A stretch of 42,470 nt of DNA from Lachnospiraceae bacterium (GCA_017482005.1 JAFUOI010000005.1:1-42470), one strand, 5' to 3'; positions 33,216 to 42,323 are shown, numbered from the stretch's first letter. Notes: a model not told the origin generated them from the letters alone. Translations and numbers: made by a program.

Positions 33216-33917
33216 ATGAAAAAAGATAATTTGTTTTGGGGATTATTTTTGATTGCAGCTGCGTTTTTGATTCTGGTTGCTAAACTCGGTGTATTTCCGG
33301 ATATGAGTGTCATGAAGATTTTTTGGACGTTGGTGTTTGTTGTGGCACTTGTCAACAGTTTGGTCAATCTTGCCTTTCCGGGAGTGTTTTTCAGCCTTGC
33401 ATTTTTAGGGATTATATATGACACGGAACTTGGAATTACAGCGATTACTCCTTGGACGATTCTGTTTGTGGCATTGCTTTTGAGTATCGGTGTCAGCCTG
33501 ATTTATACACCGAAAAAAAAGATGAAAAAAGTAAAGAACCATGAGATTGACGGAAGTGACTTTGTTGTGTTTGATGAGGAGGACGGCAATCAGTTTGATT
33601 TTTCTTCTTCTTTTGTGGGAAGTATTAAATATGTCAATTCCGACAATTTTGAGTCGGCCAACATTGATGCCAAATTTGCAGGGATGAAAGTTTACTTTGA
33701 CAATGCGGTTATTCAAAACGGTCATGCCACAGTTAATCTGAATGTGTCTTTTGCCGGTGTAGAACTTTATGTGCCGAAAAATTGGCGCATTGACAATCAG
33801 ATGACCGCATCTTTCGGCGGCGTTGAAGAAAAGAACCGTAATGCCGGTGCAGACGGTCCGATTCTGACCCTTCGCGGAAATGTCAGCCTCGGAGGCGTTA
33901 CAATATTGTATATATAA
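33216..33917 (+). CDS. LiaF-like membrane protein
   Basis: A 233-residue protein with about four membrane helices in the first ~100 residues (NLFWGLFLIAAAFLILV, IFWTLVFVVALVNSLV and two more). A cytoplasmic or surface beta-rich domain from ~115 has repeated GxxxYF / FAGVELYVPKNWRI / SLGGVTILYI strands, as in LiaF/YvqF-type proteins. These act as membrane-stress sensors or repressors in Bacilli. It follows the LytTR gene with no gap (stop TAG, then ATG), with a GAGG site inside the upstream gene. The two-gene context suggests envelope-stress control or membrane-protein-mediated regulation of the LytTR factor. Confidence 0.8.
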   Translation: MKKDNLFWGLFLIAAAFLILVAKLGVFPDMSVMKIFWTLVFVVALVNSLVNLAFPGVFFSLAFLGIIYDTELGITAITPWTILFVALLLSIGVSLIYTPKKKMKKVKNHEIDGSDFVVFDEEDGNQFDFSSSFVGSIKYVNSDNFESANIDAKFAGMKVYFDNAVIQNGHATVNLNVSFAGVELYVPKNWRIDNQMTASFGGVEEKNRNAGADGPILTLRGNVSLGGVTILYI

Positions 33918-33950
33918 AAGGATTGGCAAATACGGAATATAGTCAAAACA

Positions 33951-33991
33951 AAAAATCATTTGCAGGATGTTAATCTGCAGATGATTTTTTT
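33951..33991 (+). terminator. Rho-independent terminator after the LiaF-like gene
   Basis: A 15-bp stem with one G-U (33951-33965 with 33975-33989) with an A-run before and T-run after. Confidence 0.88.
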
Positions 33992-34013
33992 ATACAAATT
34001 TTCAAGCATAACA

Positions 34014-34042
34014 TTGTGATAATATGAAAAATATAGTAATAT
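34014..34042 (+). promoter_or_regulatory. Predicted promoter of pfkA
   Basis: TTGTGA (34014-34019) and TAATAT (34037-34042) are 17 bp apart, about 70 bp before the start codon. Confidence 0.5.
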
Positions 34043-34110
34043 AGGAATAGTGTAAGCGTGAAAAATCATGCTAAAAACTATATGGAAAAAAGTAACAGGA
34101 GGAACGGTAC

Positions 34111-35187
34111 ATGAAAAGAATCGGAATGTTAACAAGCGGCGGCGATTGCCAGGCATTAAATGCAGCGATGCGTGGAGTGGTAAAAAGTATTACAAACGCA
34201 GAGAAAGACGTTGAGATTTATGGTTTTTTGGATGGTTATAAAGGACTCATCTATGGTAATTTCCGTATGTTGACGGGCAAAGATTTTTCCGGAATTCTGA
34301 CAAAGGGAGGAACGATTCTCGGAAGCAGCCGTACTCCGTTTAAATTAATGCGTGAGCCGGATGAGAATGGGCTTGATAAGGTGGAAGCAATGAAGCAGAA
34401 CTATCACAAACTTCAGTTGGATTGCCTTGTGATTCTCGGCGGTAACGGAACACATAAGACAGCAAATCTTCTTCGCGAGGAAGGGCTCAATGTCGTGACA
34501 CTTCCGAAGACAATCGACAATGATCTTTGGGGAACAGATATGACTTTCGGTTTCCAGAGTGCGGTAAACATTGCGACGGAAGCCATTGACTGCATTCACA
34601 CAACGGCAGCGTCCCACGGACGTGTATTTATTGTTGAAGTTATGGGACATAAAGTCGGCTGGCTGACACTTAATGCAGGTATGGCCGGCGGCGCGGATAT
34701 TATTCTTATTCCTGAAATTCCATATGATATTGACAGTGTTGTAAGAAAAATTGACGAGCGTATGAAGAACGGAAGTCGGTTTACAATCCTTGCGGTAGCG
34801 GAAGGTGCGATTTCCAAGAAAGATGCGAAATTATCCAAAAAAGAATATAAAGAAAAACTGAAAAAGTCTCCTTTCCCTTCTGTTTCCTATGAAGTGGCAA
34901 AAGAGATTCAGGAAAAAGGCGGTTACGATGTACGTGTAACCGTACCGGGACATACACAGCGTGGCGGAAGTCCGTGTCCGTATGACCGTGTGTTTGCATC
35001 GCGCCTCGGTTCAGAAGCAGGAAGACTGATCTTAAACGGTGAATACGGATTTATGGTTGGTATTAAGAACCGTGAGATTATTAAAGTTCCGCTTGAAGAA
35101 GTGGCAGGAAAGCTTAAAATGGTTTCTCCGGATGCTTCTATTGTACAGGAAGCTAAGATGCTCGGCATCTGTTTCGGAGATGACTAA
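34111..35187 (+). CDS. pfkA: 6-phosphofructokinase
   Basis: Phosphorylates fructose 6-phosphate to the 1,6-bisphosphate, the committed step of glycolysis. The 358-residue chain has the family motifs TSGGDCQALNAAMRG, PKTIDND (132-138) and PGHTQRGGSP. The nucleotide loop is GGNGT at 110-114, where E. coli has GGDGS. The glycine that marks ATP users is kept, but the neighbouring Asp is Asn. The Lys before TIDND (K133) is of the PPi/mixed-type group. Thus it belongs to the group III (mixed-substrate) branch, and ATP against PPi use should not be assumed. A GGAGG site precedes the ATG. Confidence 0.92.
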   Translation: MKRIGMLTSGGDCQALNAAMRGVVKSITNAEKDVEIYGFLDGYKGLIYGNFRMLTGKDFSGILTKGGTILGSSRTPFKLMREPDENGLDKVEAMKQNYHKLQLDCLVILGGNGTHKTANLLREEGLNVVTLPKTIDNDLWGTDMTFGFQSAVNIATEAIDCIHTTAASHGRVFIVEVMGHKVGWLTLNAGMAGGADIILIPEIPYDIDSVVRKIDERMKNGSRFTILAVAEGAISKKDAKLSKKEYKEKLKKSPFPSVSYEVAKEIQEKGGYDVRVTVPGHTQRGGSPCPYDRVFASRLGSEAGRLILNGEYGFMVGIKNREIIKVPLEEVAGKLKMVSPDASIVQEAKMLGICFGDD

Positions 35188-35222
35188 GCAGTTATTTAAA
35201 ACAGTAGAAAAAGGGGATTTTT

Positions 35223-36803
35223 ATGTCCTATCAGGCGTTATATCGTAAGTTTCGTCCGGACACTTTCAAAGATGTCAAAGGACAGGAACATATCGTTACA
35301 ACTTTACAAAATCAAATAAAAGCCGAGCGAATCGGACATGCGTATCTGTTTTGCGGAACCCGAGGAACCGGTAAGACTACCATTGCTAAAATATTAGCCA
35401 AAGCCGTCAATTGTGAAAATCCGGTAGATGGCAATCCGTGCGGCGAGTGCAGGATGTGTCGTTCCATTGCAGCAGGAACAAGTATGAATGTGATTGAGAT
35501 TGATGCGGCTTCCAACAACGGTGTCGACAATATCAGGGAGATTGTGGATGAAGTTTCTTTTTCGCCTGCGGAAGGGAAGTATAAAGTCTATATCATAGAC
35601 GAGGTTCATATGCTTTCCATAGGAGCGTTCAATGCGCTTCTTAAGACGTTGGAAGAACCTCCGTCTTATGTGATTTTTATTCTTGCGACAACCGAATCCC
35701 ACAAGATTCCGGTGACTATCCATTCCCGTTGTCAGCGATATGACTTTAAGCGGATTTCTATCGAGACCATCGCGGATCGTCTCCGCGATCTGATGCAACA
35801 GGAGCAGGTGGGTGTTGAGGAAAAAGCAATCCGTTATGTGGCCAAAGCGGCAGACGGTTCCATGCGAGATGCACTCAGTCTTCTGGATCAATGTATTGCG
35901 TTTCACTATGGCGAGAGACTGACGTATGACATGGCACTTGATGTTTTGGGTGCGGTTGATAATGCAGTTTTTTCGGGTATGCTTCGTCATGTTATGGATA
36001 AGGATGTGCTTGGCGCCATAACGCTTCTTGAGGAAATTATTTATCAGGGGCGGGAATTGACGCAGTTTGTCGGCGATTTTACGTGGTATCTCCGAAATCT
36101 CCTGCTTTTAAAAAGCTCAGACGGGATTGAGGATATTATCGATGCATCAAGTGACACCCTTGAGCTTATGAAGGAAGAAGCAGAGCTTATCGATGCAAAT
36201 ACGCTAATGCGTTATATCCGGATTTTTTCGGAATTGTCCGGTCAGATTAAATATGCGACGCAGAAGCGCATTATGATTGAGATGGCGTTGATTAAACTTT
36301 GCAGACCGGCAATGGAGATTAAAAGTGATGCTCTGATTGAGAGAATCAGAGATTTGGAAGAGAAGTTAGAGACCGGTGCTTTTACAATAAATGTATCCGA
36401 AGGAGGAGCGGTTGCAGCGCCGGGTGTTCATCATTCTGCTGCGTCTGAACCGTCACAGAGTAAATTGCCTCTTCCGAAGGCGGTTCCGGAGGATGTGCAG
36501 GAGGTTGTCAGGCGCTGGGGAGAAATCGTTCAAAGAACCGGACAGCCGATGAAGACCTATCTGTCAGGAAGCAAGCTGAGTCTCGGCGGAGATAACAGGT
36601 TGTTGATTGTAATTCCGGATGGTCTTAATTCGGATTACTTTTTAAAGCATGAAGATAATATGGATTATTTAAAAAACTGTATCTGCGAGGCTGTAGGAAA
36701 AGAGGTTGCGGTAGAAGTCAAACCGCTACAGAAAGAGCAGAATTTTGCGACAAGCTATGTGGATTTATCTCAGGTGATTCACATGGATATTGATGTGGAA
36801 TAA
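35223..36803 (+). CDS. dnaX: DNA polymerase III gamma/tau subunit
   Basis: Clamp-loader ATPase of the replisome. The 526-residue chain starts with the invariant SYQALYRKFRP. Walker A GTRGTGKT lies at 45-52, a four-cysteine zinc element follows (C..CGECRMC), then the Walker B region IIDEVHML and sensor residues in the ATTESHKIP segment. Domain III and a short C-terminal tail follow. Length is like other clostridial DnaX without a long tau tail. An AGGGG site precedes the ATG. It heads the dnaX-ybaB-recR operon. Confidence 0.96.
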   Translation: MSYQALYRKFRPDTFKDVKGQEHIVTTLQNQIKAERIGHAYLFCGTRGTGKTTIAKILAKAVNCENPVDGNPCGECRMCRSIAAGTSMNVIEIDAASNNGVDNIREIVDEVSFSPAEGKYKVYIIDEVHMLSIGAFNALLKTLEEPPSYVIFILATTESHKIPVTIHSRCQRYDFKRISIETIADRLRDLMQQEQVGVEEKAIRYVAKAADGSMRDALSLLDQCIAFHYGERLTYDMALDVLGAVDNAVFSGMLRHVMDKDVLGAITLLEEIIYQGRELTQFVGDFTWYLRNLLLLKSSDGIEDIIDASSDTLELMKEEAELIDANTLMRYIRIFSELSGQIKYATQKRIMIEMALIKLCRPAMEIKSDALIERIRDLEEKLETGAFTINVSEGGAVAAPGVHHSAASEPSQSKLPLPKAVPEDVQEVVRRWGEIVQRTGQPMKTYLSGSKLSLGGDNRLLIVIPDGLNSDYFLKHEDNMDYLKNCICEAVGKEVAVEVKPLQKEQNFATSYVDLSQVIHMDIDVE

Positions 36804-36824
36804 ATGAAATGGAGGATATAAGAA

Positions 36825-37172
36825 ATGGCAAAAAGAGGCGGTTATCCTGGCGGAATGGGAATGCCGGGAAATATGAACAACCTTATGAAACAGGCGCAGA
36901 GAATGCAGCGTCAGATGGAGGAAAAACAGCAGGAGCTGGAAGAAAAGGAATTTACTGCAACAGCAGGTGGCGGCGCAGTTGAAGTGACTGTGACAGGTAA
37001 AAAAACTGTTTCAAAGATTAAGCTTGATAAAGATGCAGTGGATCCGGATGATGTAGAAATGCTGGAAGATCTTATTATGGCAGCAATGAACGAGGCACTC
37101 GGTAAAGCAGAGGAAGCAAGTTCGGCTATGATGTCAGGTATGACAGGAGGCTTGGGAGGATTCCCGTTCTAA
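36825..37172 (+). CDS. YbaB/EbfC family nucleoid-associated protein
   Basis: A 115-residue DNA-binding protein of the YbaB/EbfC family. The Gly/Met-rich N-terminus (GGYPGGMGMPGNMNNLMKQA) and the core TGKKTVSKIKLDKDAVDPDD are typical. The C-terminus is Gly/Met-rich (MSGMTGGLGGFPF). A GGAGG site precedes the ATG. Placed between dnaX and recR, the arrangement found in most bacteria. The stop shares one base with recR. Confidence 0.94.
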   Translation: MAKRGGYPGGMGMPGNMNNLMKQAQRMQRQMEEKQQELEEKEFTATAGGGAVEVTVTGKKTVSKIKLDKDAVDPDDVEMLEDLIMAAMNEALGKAEEASSAMMSGMTGGLGGFPF

Positions 37173-37771
37173 TGGATCTTTACAGTGGTTATATTAATCG
37201 ATTAATTGAAGAATTTTCTTCATTGCCGGGTATCGGCCATAAGTCGGCACAACGTCTTGCCTTTCATATGGTCAATATGCCAAAGGAACAGGTGGAACAT
37301 TTTGCGAAGACCATCGTGGATGCGCGTAACAATGTTTGTTATTGTGAGCAGTGTTATACGCTTACGGACAATCGGATATGTCCGATTTGTGCCAATCCAA
37401 AGCGTGACCGCAGTACAATTATGGTTGTGGAAAACACACGCGATCTTGCGGCATACGAAAAGACCGGCAAATATAAGGGAATATATCATGTATTACACGG
37501 AGCTATTTCGCCGATGCTCGGAATCGGACCTTCCGACATTAAGTTGAAAGAACTCATGACCAGACTTCAATCCGATGAGGTGGAAGAGGTAATTATTGCA
37601 ACCAATTCCAGTCTGGAAGGGGAAACGACAGCGATGTACATAAGCAAGCTGATTAAACCGACGGGAATAAAGGTGACGAGAATTGCCAGCGGTGTTCCGG
37701 TCGGCGGTGATTTGGAGTACATTGATGAGGTGACGCTGCTTCGCGCGTTGGAGGGGAGAACGCAGTTATAG
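37172..37771 (+). CDS. recR: Recombination protein RecR
   Basis: Works with RecO and RecF to load RecA at gaps. The 199-residue protein has the N-terminal helix-hairpin-helix (LPGIGHKSAQRLAFH), a C4 zinc finger with C58, C61, C70 and C73, and a Toprim domain (VVENTRDLAAYEKTGKYKG, with the acidic EGETTAMYI). A C-terminal Walker-like tail follows. All features are intact. The start shares one base with the ybaB stop (TAATG). Confidence 0.96.
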   Translation: MDLYSGYINRLIEEFSSLPGIGHKSAQRLAFHMVNMPKEQVEHFAKTIVDARNNVCYCEQCYTLTDNRICPICANPKRDRSTIMVVENTRDLAAYEKTGKYKGIYHVLHGAISPMLGIGPSDIKLKELMTRLQSDEVEEVIIATNSSLEGETTAMYISKLIKPTGIKVTRIASGVPVGGDLEYIDEVTLLRALEGRTQL

Positions 37772-37820
37772 TTACGAAGTATGCAATATGAAAAAATATA
37801 GTACCGTGCAGGAGGATGTT

Positions 37821-38870
37821 ATGATTACGGAAAAGAAATTCGGAAGAACATTGGATAAAGAAGACATCATTCTTTATTCTTTGAAAAATGAAAACGGAGT
37901 ACAGGCGGATGTCATGAATTACGGAGCAATTCTTGTGAATCTTTTTGTGCCGAATAAAAACGGAGAAGTGGCAGATGTTGTTCTCGGTTATGACCAGGCG
38001 AAAGATTATTTTGTAAATGGAAGTTGCTTCGGGGCAACAATTGGACCTGTGGCAAACAGAACGGAAAAGGGATGTTTTGAACTTGATGGTACCATTTACA
38101 ATCTTGTGATTAATGACAATGATAACAATCTTCACAGCGATGGAAATGCAGGTCTTCATAAAGTTCTTTGGACGGCTGAGAAAAAAGAAGCAGAAAATGC
38201 AGTTGTATTTACACGTAAATGCAAAGACGGAGAACTGGGATTTCCGGGCAATCGTGAGTTTAAAGTAACTTATAAGTTAACTGCGGATAACGCTCTTGAA
38301 ATTCGTTATGATGCATCAACAGATAAAAAGACTCTTGTTAATCCGACGAACCACACATACTTTAACCTCAAAGGACATGATTGTGAGAAGACAATTGAGG
38401 ATGAAAAAGTATGGATTAAGGCTTCCCGTTATACAAAGGTTCGTATGGGTGCGATTCCGACAGGAGAAATTGCACCGGTTGAGGGAACTCCGTTTGATTT
38501 TACGCAGATGAAAGAGGTTTCAAAGGATATTTCGGCGGATGATGTTCAACTTGCACTTGTAAAAGGTTATGATCACAATTTTGCCATTGACGATTACGAG
38601 GAAGGTAAACTTCAGAAAATCGCAGAAGTTGTAGATGATGAGGCGGGCAGAGCGATGGAGGTTTATACAGATCTTCCGGGCGTTCAGCTTTACACCGGAA
38701 ATAACATGGTTCCTGAATACGGAAAAGCAGGTGCTTATTATCCGTGCAGAGGCGGACTTTGCCTTGAAACACAGTTCTTCCCGAACAGTGCAAAGCAGGA
38801 AGGCTTTATCAAACCGGTAGTTACCCCGGACAAGCCTTTTACATCTGTAACGGTTTATAAATTTGTCTAG
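37821..38870 (+). CDS. galM: Aldose 1-epimerase (galactose mutarotase)
   Basis: Interconverts alpha and beta anomers of galactose/glucose, feeding the Leloir pathway. The 349-residue protein keeps the key residues: H105 (in LHSDG), H178 (NPTNHTYFNL) and the catalytic base E316 (LETQFFPNS). The ATG at 37821 directly follows GGAGG. A longer frame from 37788 runs through this site and is not used. No other gal genes are adjacent, so it is probably a stand-alone sugar gene 50 bp after recR. Confidence 0.93.
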   Translation: MITEKKFGRTLDKEDIILYSLKNENGVQADVMNYGAILVNLFVPNKNGEVADVVLGYDQAKDYFVNGSCFGATIGPVANRTEKGCFELDGTIYNLVINDNDNNLHSDGNAGLHKVLWTAEKKEAENAVVFTRKCKDGELGFPGNREFKVTYKLTADNALEIRYDASTDKKTLVNPTNHTYFNLKGHDCEKTIEDEKVWIKASRYTKVRMGAIPTGEIAPVEGTPFDFTQMKEVSKDISADDVQLALVKGYDHNFAIDDYEEGKLQKIAEVVDDEAGRAMEVYTDLPGVQLYTGNNMVPEYGKAGAYYPCRGGLCLETQFFPNSAKQEGFIKPVVTPDKPFTSVTVYKFV

Positions 38871-38900
38871 TTATAAGGGCGTATTAGAGGTTGGATTAGA

Positions 38901-39233
38901 ATGGAACATCAGACAGAGAAGCAAACAGAAAATCAAATAGAAGAAAAAGATAAAAATGACATACTGAAAAAGACGACGGCAACGAATCTTTGGCTTCGTA
39001 TTATGGTAGGTGGCTTTTTGCTATATCTTGCATATTCCCTTGGGGTTGAGTTGAAAAATGCAAAAGGAAATGATTTGTTGATTTTCGGAGGGGCTACGGC
39101 TTTGTTTATACTTTCCGGAGTTGTCATTGTCGGGTGGTCCTTGTATCGGCTGATTAAGAGAGATTATTATGATCCGATGCTTGATGACGAAGATGATGAA
39201 CCGGAGACAGAATCCGAAAAAGAATCCGAGTAG
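38901..39233 (+). CDS. Small hypothetical membrane protein
   Basis: A 110-residue protein with a charged N-terminus (Glu/Gln/Lys), two membrane helices (about 31-48 and 60-82), and an acidic tail (DDEDDEPETESEKESE). I do not recognise the family. A GAGG site lies ten bases before the ATG. It follows galM by 30 bp and may be on the same transcript; its C-terminal acidity is its only distinctive feature. Confidence 0.6.
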   Translation: MEHQTEKQTENQIEEKDKNDILKKTTATNLWLRIMVGGFLLYLAYSLGVELKNAKGNDLLIFGGATALFILSGVVIVGWSLYRLIKRDYYDPMLDDEDDEPETESEKESE

Positions 39234-39304
39234 GACAAGTTTTTATCGCAAAAACCTTTCTTTTTCAATTGAAAAGAGAGAGGGAAAAACTGAAATGCTG
39301 ACTG

Positions 39305-39337
39305 AAAAAGGCGAGAATTATTTTCTCGTCTTTTTTT
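39305..39337 (+). terminator. Rho-independent terminator before the LysM protein gene
   Basis: An 8-bp stem with one G-U (39310-39317 with 39323-39330), preceded by an A-run and followed by seven T. Confidence 0.85.
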
Positions 39338-39444
39338 GTGCAGATTTGTGTCATAAAAAACAAAGAATCAAGTTCTTTTTTTCGCTAAAAAAAGTAAAAC
39401 CTTCTGTGTTATATGTAATAAAAAACAGAAAGAGGGTATAAGGT

Positions 39445-40719
39445 ATGATAGAAGTAGTAAAGGAAGGAAAATTTCCGAAAAATATCCGTCAGATAGGACA
39501 AGTTTCCGGCAATCAAAAGGTATATCTCGAGGACTATGTGATTACATATTTGAAACAGATTCCGTCGCCGGAAGATGGAATGAGAGTCATTATTTTATAT
39601 GGAAAAAAAGAGATGCTGGGGGACGAGCTTTGTTGGTTTGTGAATGGGGCCGTTGGTGCGGAAAAAGATTTCTTTATGGAAAAAACGGTCATTGATCAGG
39701 AGTCATGGCAGCGGGTCAACGAAATGGCCGGCCGTTTCTTCCCGGAACAGACGGTGCTGGGATGGGCAATTGTGACAAATGAATCTACAAAGGAGATTGA
39801 AGAACAGATTTTGCGGACGCAAAAGCAGTTTTTTCGACCGGACCAAAAGTTATATTTTGAATACAACACGGAGGAGAAAGAGGAATACATTTACCTGTAT
39901 GAAAAAGGGAAAATGCGCCGGCAGGGTGGTTACTACATATATTATGAGAGAAATGAATGCATGCAGAACTATATGGTTTCTCTTCGCGCAGCGGAACGGC
40001 ATCCGGAGGAGTTTGAAGCGGACAGGGCAACGCATCAGTTCCGTGAGGTTGTCAGCGAAAAGAAACAGGAGATACACCGCAGACGCTCTGCCACTCTTAT
40101 GACCTGTGTCAGTCTTGTTCTTATGATGGTAATTATGGTGATTGGGATAACCATGCTTAACAATTATGAGAAAATGCAGAATATGGAGCAGGTGCTTTAT
40201 CAGATTTCGGGCAAAATTGATCAAAACACAGAAGTTGAAGAGGCGGCAGATTTGCAGGAGTCGGAGGAAGTCGTAGCAGAGGGGGTGCAGGAAAGTGTCT
40301 TGTCTGAATCTGTTGCACAGGAGAATGCTGCAGGAGAATCCGTACAGGAAAGTTTAGAAAAAGAACCTGTGCAGGATGAAGTGGCAGAGGCAGCGCCTTC
40401 CGTCAGCCGTGAAGAATTGGCGCAGAGTGCAGAGGAAGAAAGTACGGGACAAGAAATATCGGATGGGGGAGATGCAGACGAAGCCGTTTCGGAGAGTGAG
40501 CCTGAAAACGCAGAGGAATCTGCGGATACGCAGATGGAAGAAGAATCCGTTTCTGTGTCCTCTGAGAAGACAACTTATGTCATACAAAAGGGTGATACCC
40601 TTGCAAAAATATGCCTGAAGTATTACGGAAATCTATCTAATATTGATATAATTTGTGAATGGAACGGAATTGAAGATAAAGATAATATATTCTATGGACA
40701 AAAAATACTCCTTCCGTAG
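39445..40719 (+). CDS. Membrane protein with cytoplasmic JAB/MPN-like N-domain and external LysM domain
   Basis: A 424-residue protein. Residues ~20-200 form a soluble domain whose strand pattern (KVYLEDYVITYL, RVIILYGKKE, FFPEQTVLGWAIV, GYYIYYERN) recalls the MPN/JAB fold. It lacks the HxH...D metal motif of active deubiquitinase-like members. One membrane helix lies at 217-239, a Glu/Ser/Val-rich linker at ~250-375, and a LysM peptidoglycan-binding domain at 376-424 (YVIQKGDTLAKICLKYYG ... GQKILLP). Topology would place the N-domain inside and LysM at the cell wall. AGAGGG precedes the ATG. The MPN resemblance is by eye and uncertain. Confidence 0.75.
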   Translation: MIEVVKEGKFPKNIRQIGQVSGNQKVYLEDYVITYLKQIPSPEDGMRVIILYGKKEMLGDELCWFVNGAVGAEKDFFMEKTVIDQESWQRVNEMAGRFFPEQTVLGWAIVTNESTKEIEEQILRTQKQFFRPDQKLYFEYNTEEKEEYIYLYEKGKMRRQGGYYIYYERNECMQNYMVSLRAAERHPEEFEADRATHQFREVVSEKKQEIHRRRSATLMTCVSLVLMMVIMVIGITMLNNYEKMQNMEQVLYQISGKIDQNTEVEEAADLQESEEVVAEGVQESVLSESVAQENAAGESVQESLEKEPVQDEVAEAAPSVSREELAQSAEEESTGQEISDGGDADEAVSESEPENAEESADTQMEEESVSVSSEKTTYVIQKGDTLAKICLKYYGNLSNIDIICEWNGIEDKDNIFYGQKILLP

Positions 40720-40726
40720 AAAAATG

Positions 40727-40735
40727 TGTTATACT
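40727..40735 (+). promoter_or_regulatory. Possible extended -10 promoter of the DUF5711 gene
   Basis: TGT directly before TATACT (40730-40735) makes an extended -10 element about 44 bp before the ATG. No clear -35 is seen. Confidence 0.4.
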
Positions 40736-40778
40736 AAACTGTGTTGATAAAGTAAAGAACGAAAGTACAGGTGCGCAT

Positions 40779-41945
40779 ATGATCAAAGACTGGTTTGGAA
40801 AAACAGGATATAAAGACCGGATTTTTAAACATAAATTACAGGTTGTTTATCGCACATTTCTTGTGATTGCATTGATCCTTGTAGTTGTGTTGGTGTTGAA
40901 GATACAGGCAGACAACAGAGTATACACCAAATATGAAATCATCAAAGAGATGAAGAGAGTCGGAACAGAAAACAGTACTTTCCTTAATTATGAAGGAAAT
41001 ATACTTGTACATAGCAAAGACGGAATATCGGCATATGACGGAGACGGAGTCCAGATGTGGAATCAGTCGTATGAGATGCAGGCGCCTCTTGTTAAAAACA
41101 ACGGAACATATGTTGCAGTCGGAGATTATAAGGGGACGACACTATATATAATAGGAAAAAAAGGAACAACGGCTGAGGTTGAGACTAATCTTCCGATCCT
41201 TTCGTTAGATGTGTCGGCGCAGGGAGTAGCGGCGGTTCTGCTTCAGGACAAAGACGTGACGTGGCTTCGGCTTTATTCGGAAGAGGGAGAGCTTATTTCC
41301 GAAGTGAAGACAAGCATGAGGAATAACGGTTATCCGATTGCGTTTGCAATTTCGCCGGATAACATTAAGCTCGGTGTATCTTATATGAAGGCGGAAACGG
41401 GAAAGATTAATACAAGTCTGGCGTTTTATAATTTTGGAGGTGTCGGGCAGAATGCAATGGATAATTTGGTCAGCGGATACGAATATGACGGTCAGATTTT
41501 TCCTATGCTAACTTATTTAAATGAGACAGATGCTCTTGCAGTGGGAGATGAAAAACTTCTATTATTAAAAGGAAAGCAGAAACCAACACTGGAAAAAGAG
41601 GTGCTGTTTGAACAGGAGCTTCAGAGCGTCTATACATGTGAAACAGGATTTGCTCTTGTCTACCGCGATCTTGACGGAGAAGGACAATATGATGTGCACA
41701 TATATAATACGGATGGTGAAAGAAAACTTGAGCATAACATTGATTTTGAGTTTTCCGATATTATCTTAGATGACAAAAAGGCCGTTATATATAACGAAGC
41801 AAAAGTTCTTGTTTTGGGATTAAACGGAGTTGAAAAGTACAACAGTGATTTAGGAGGAAACATTCAGGCGCTGATTCCGACGGATTCGGAAACGGAAATT
41901 CTCGCGGTTTTTCCGGACGGAATCAGGCTGATGAAATTAAGATAA
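40779..41945 (+). CDS. DUF5711 family membrane-anchored beta-propeller-like protein
   Basis: A 388-residue protein with one N-terminal membrane helix (about 26-43) and a long external region. This region is made of repeated short strands (GISAYDGDGVQMWNQ, TLYIIGKKG, ALAVGDEKLLLLKGK, VLVLGLNGVEKYN) like WD/PQQ-type propellers. The pattern fits DUF5711, a clostridial family without known function. An AGGTG site is weak. The stop codon is directly followed by the start of the CvpA-family gene, indicating coupling. Confidence 0.75.
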   Translation: MIKDWFGKTGYKDRIFKHKLQVVYRTFLVIALILVVVLVLKIQADNRVYTKYEIIKEMKRVGTENSTFLNYEGNILVHSKDGISAYDGDGVQMWNQSYEMQAPLVKNNGTYVAVGDYKGTTLYIIGKKGTTAEVETNLPILSLDVSAQGVAAVLLQDKDVTWLRLYSEEGELISEVKTSMRNNGYPIAFAISPDNIKLGVSYMKAETGKINTSLAFYNFGGVGQNAMDNLVSGYEYDGQIFPMLTYLNETDALAVGDEKLLLLKGKQKPTLEKEVLFEQELQSVYTCETGFALVYRDLDGEGQYDVHIYNTDGERKLEHNIDFEFSDIILDDKKAVIYNEAKVLVLGLNGVEKYNSDLGGNIQALIPTDSETEILAVFPDGIRLMKLR

Positions 41946-42323
41946 ATGAGCATAGGTCATATTGTCGGACTTCTCTTGATTGTAATATGTGCGATTAGAG
42001 GATTAAAAAAAGGATTTGTAAATACATTAGGGACGATTCTTGCAAGTCTTCTTTCTATTATATTTGTATACCTGCTGAATACATGGGCATTGGAATCTTT
42101 GCTTTTGACACTTCTGGCAGATCACATGGTAGTTGTAGTAAGAATCGTTCTTTGCCTTGTTTTATACGCGGCACTTTTCTTTGTTTTGAAAGCGGTTATC
42201 CTATCTTTACGTGTGCTTACTAAACTTCCGGTTATCCGCGGTCTCAATAAGCTGCTGGGAATGATAGCCGGTGCAGCTTATGGTATTTTATTGGTAGGTA
42301 TTATTTTTGCCTTTTTTGTTTAA
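41946..42323 (+). CDS. CvpA family protein (short form)
   Basis: A 125-residue membrane protein with about four hydrophobic helices. The N-terminus (IVGLLLIVICAIRGLKKGFVNTLG) carries the RGxxKG signature of the CvpA family, whose members are tied to colicin V production and envelope traits without a fixed biochemical role. It is shorter than typical CvpA (about 160-180), ending right after the last helix. There is no gap to the upstream stop and no good ribosome site, so translation is probably coupled to DUF5711. The end lies in an inverted repeat before two strong promoters. Confidence 0.8.
   Translation: MSIGHIVGLLLIVICAIRGLKKGFVNTLGTILASLLSIIFVYLLNTWALESLLLTLLADHMVVVVRIVLCLVLYAALFFVLKAVILSLRVLTKLPVIRGLNKLLGMIAGAAYGILLVGIIFAFFV

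Noticed and set aside
39169..39441. Open frame across the end of the small membrane protein and the following terminator
   Set aside because: It begins inside a better-supported gene in another frame, runs through an intrinsic terminator, and has no ribosome site.
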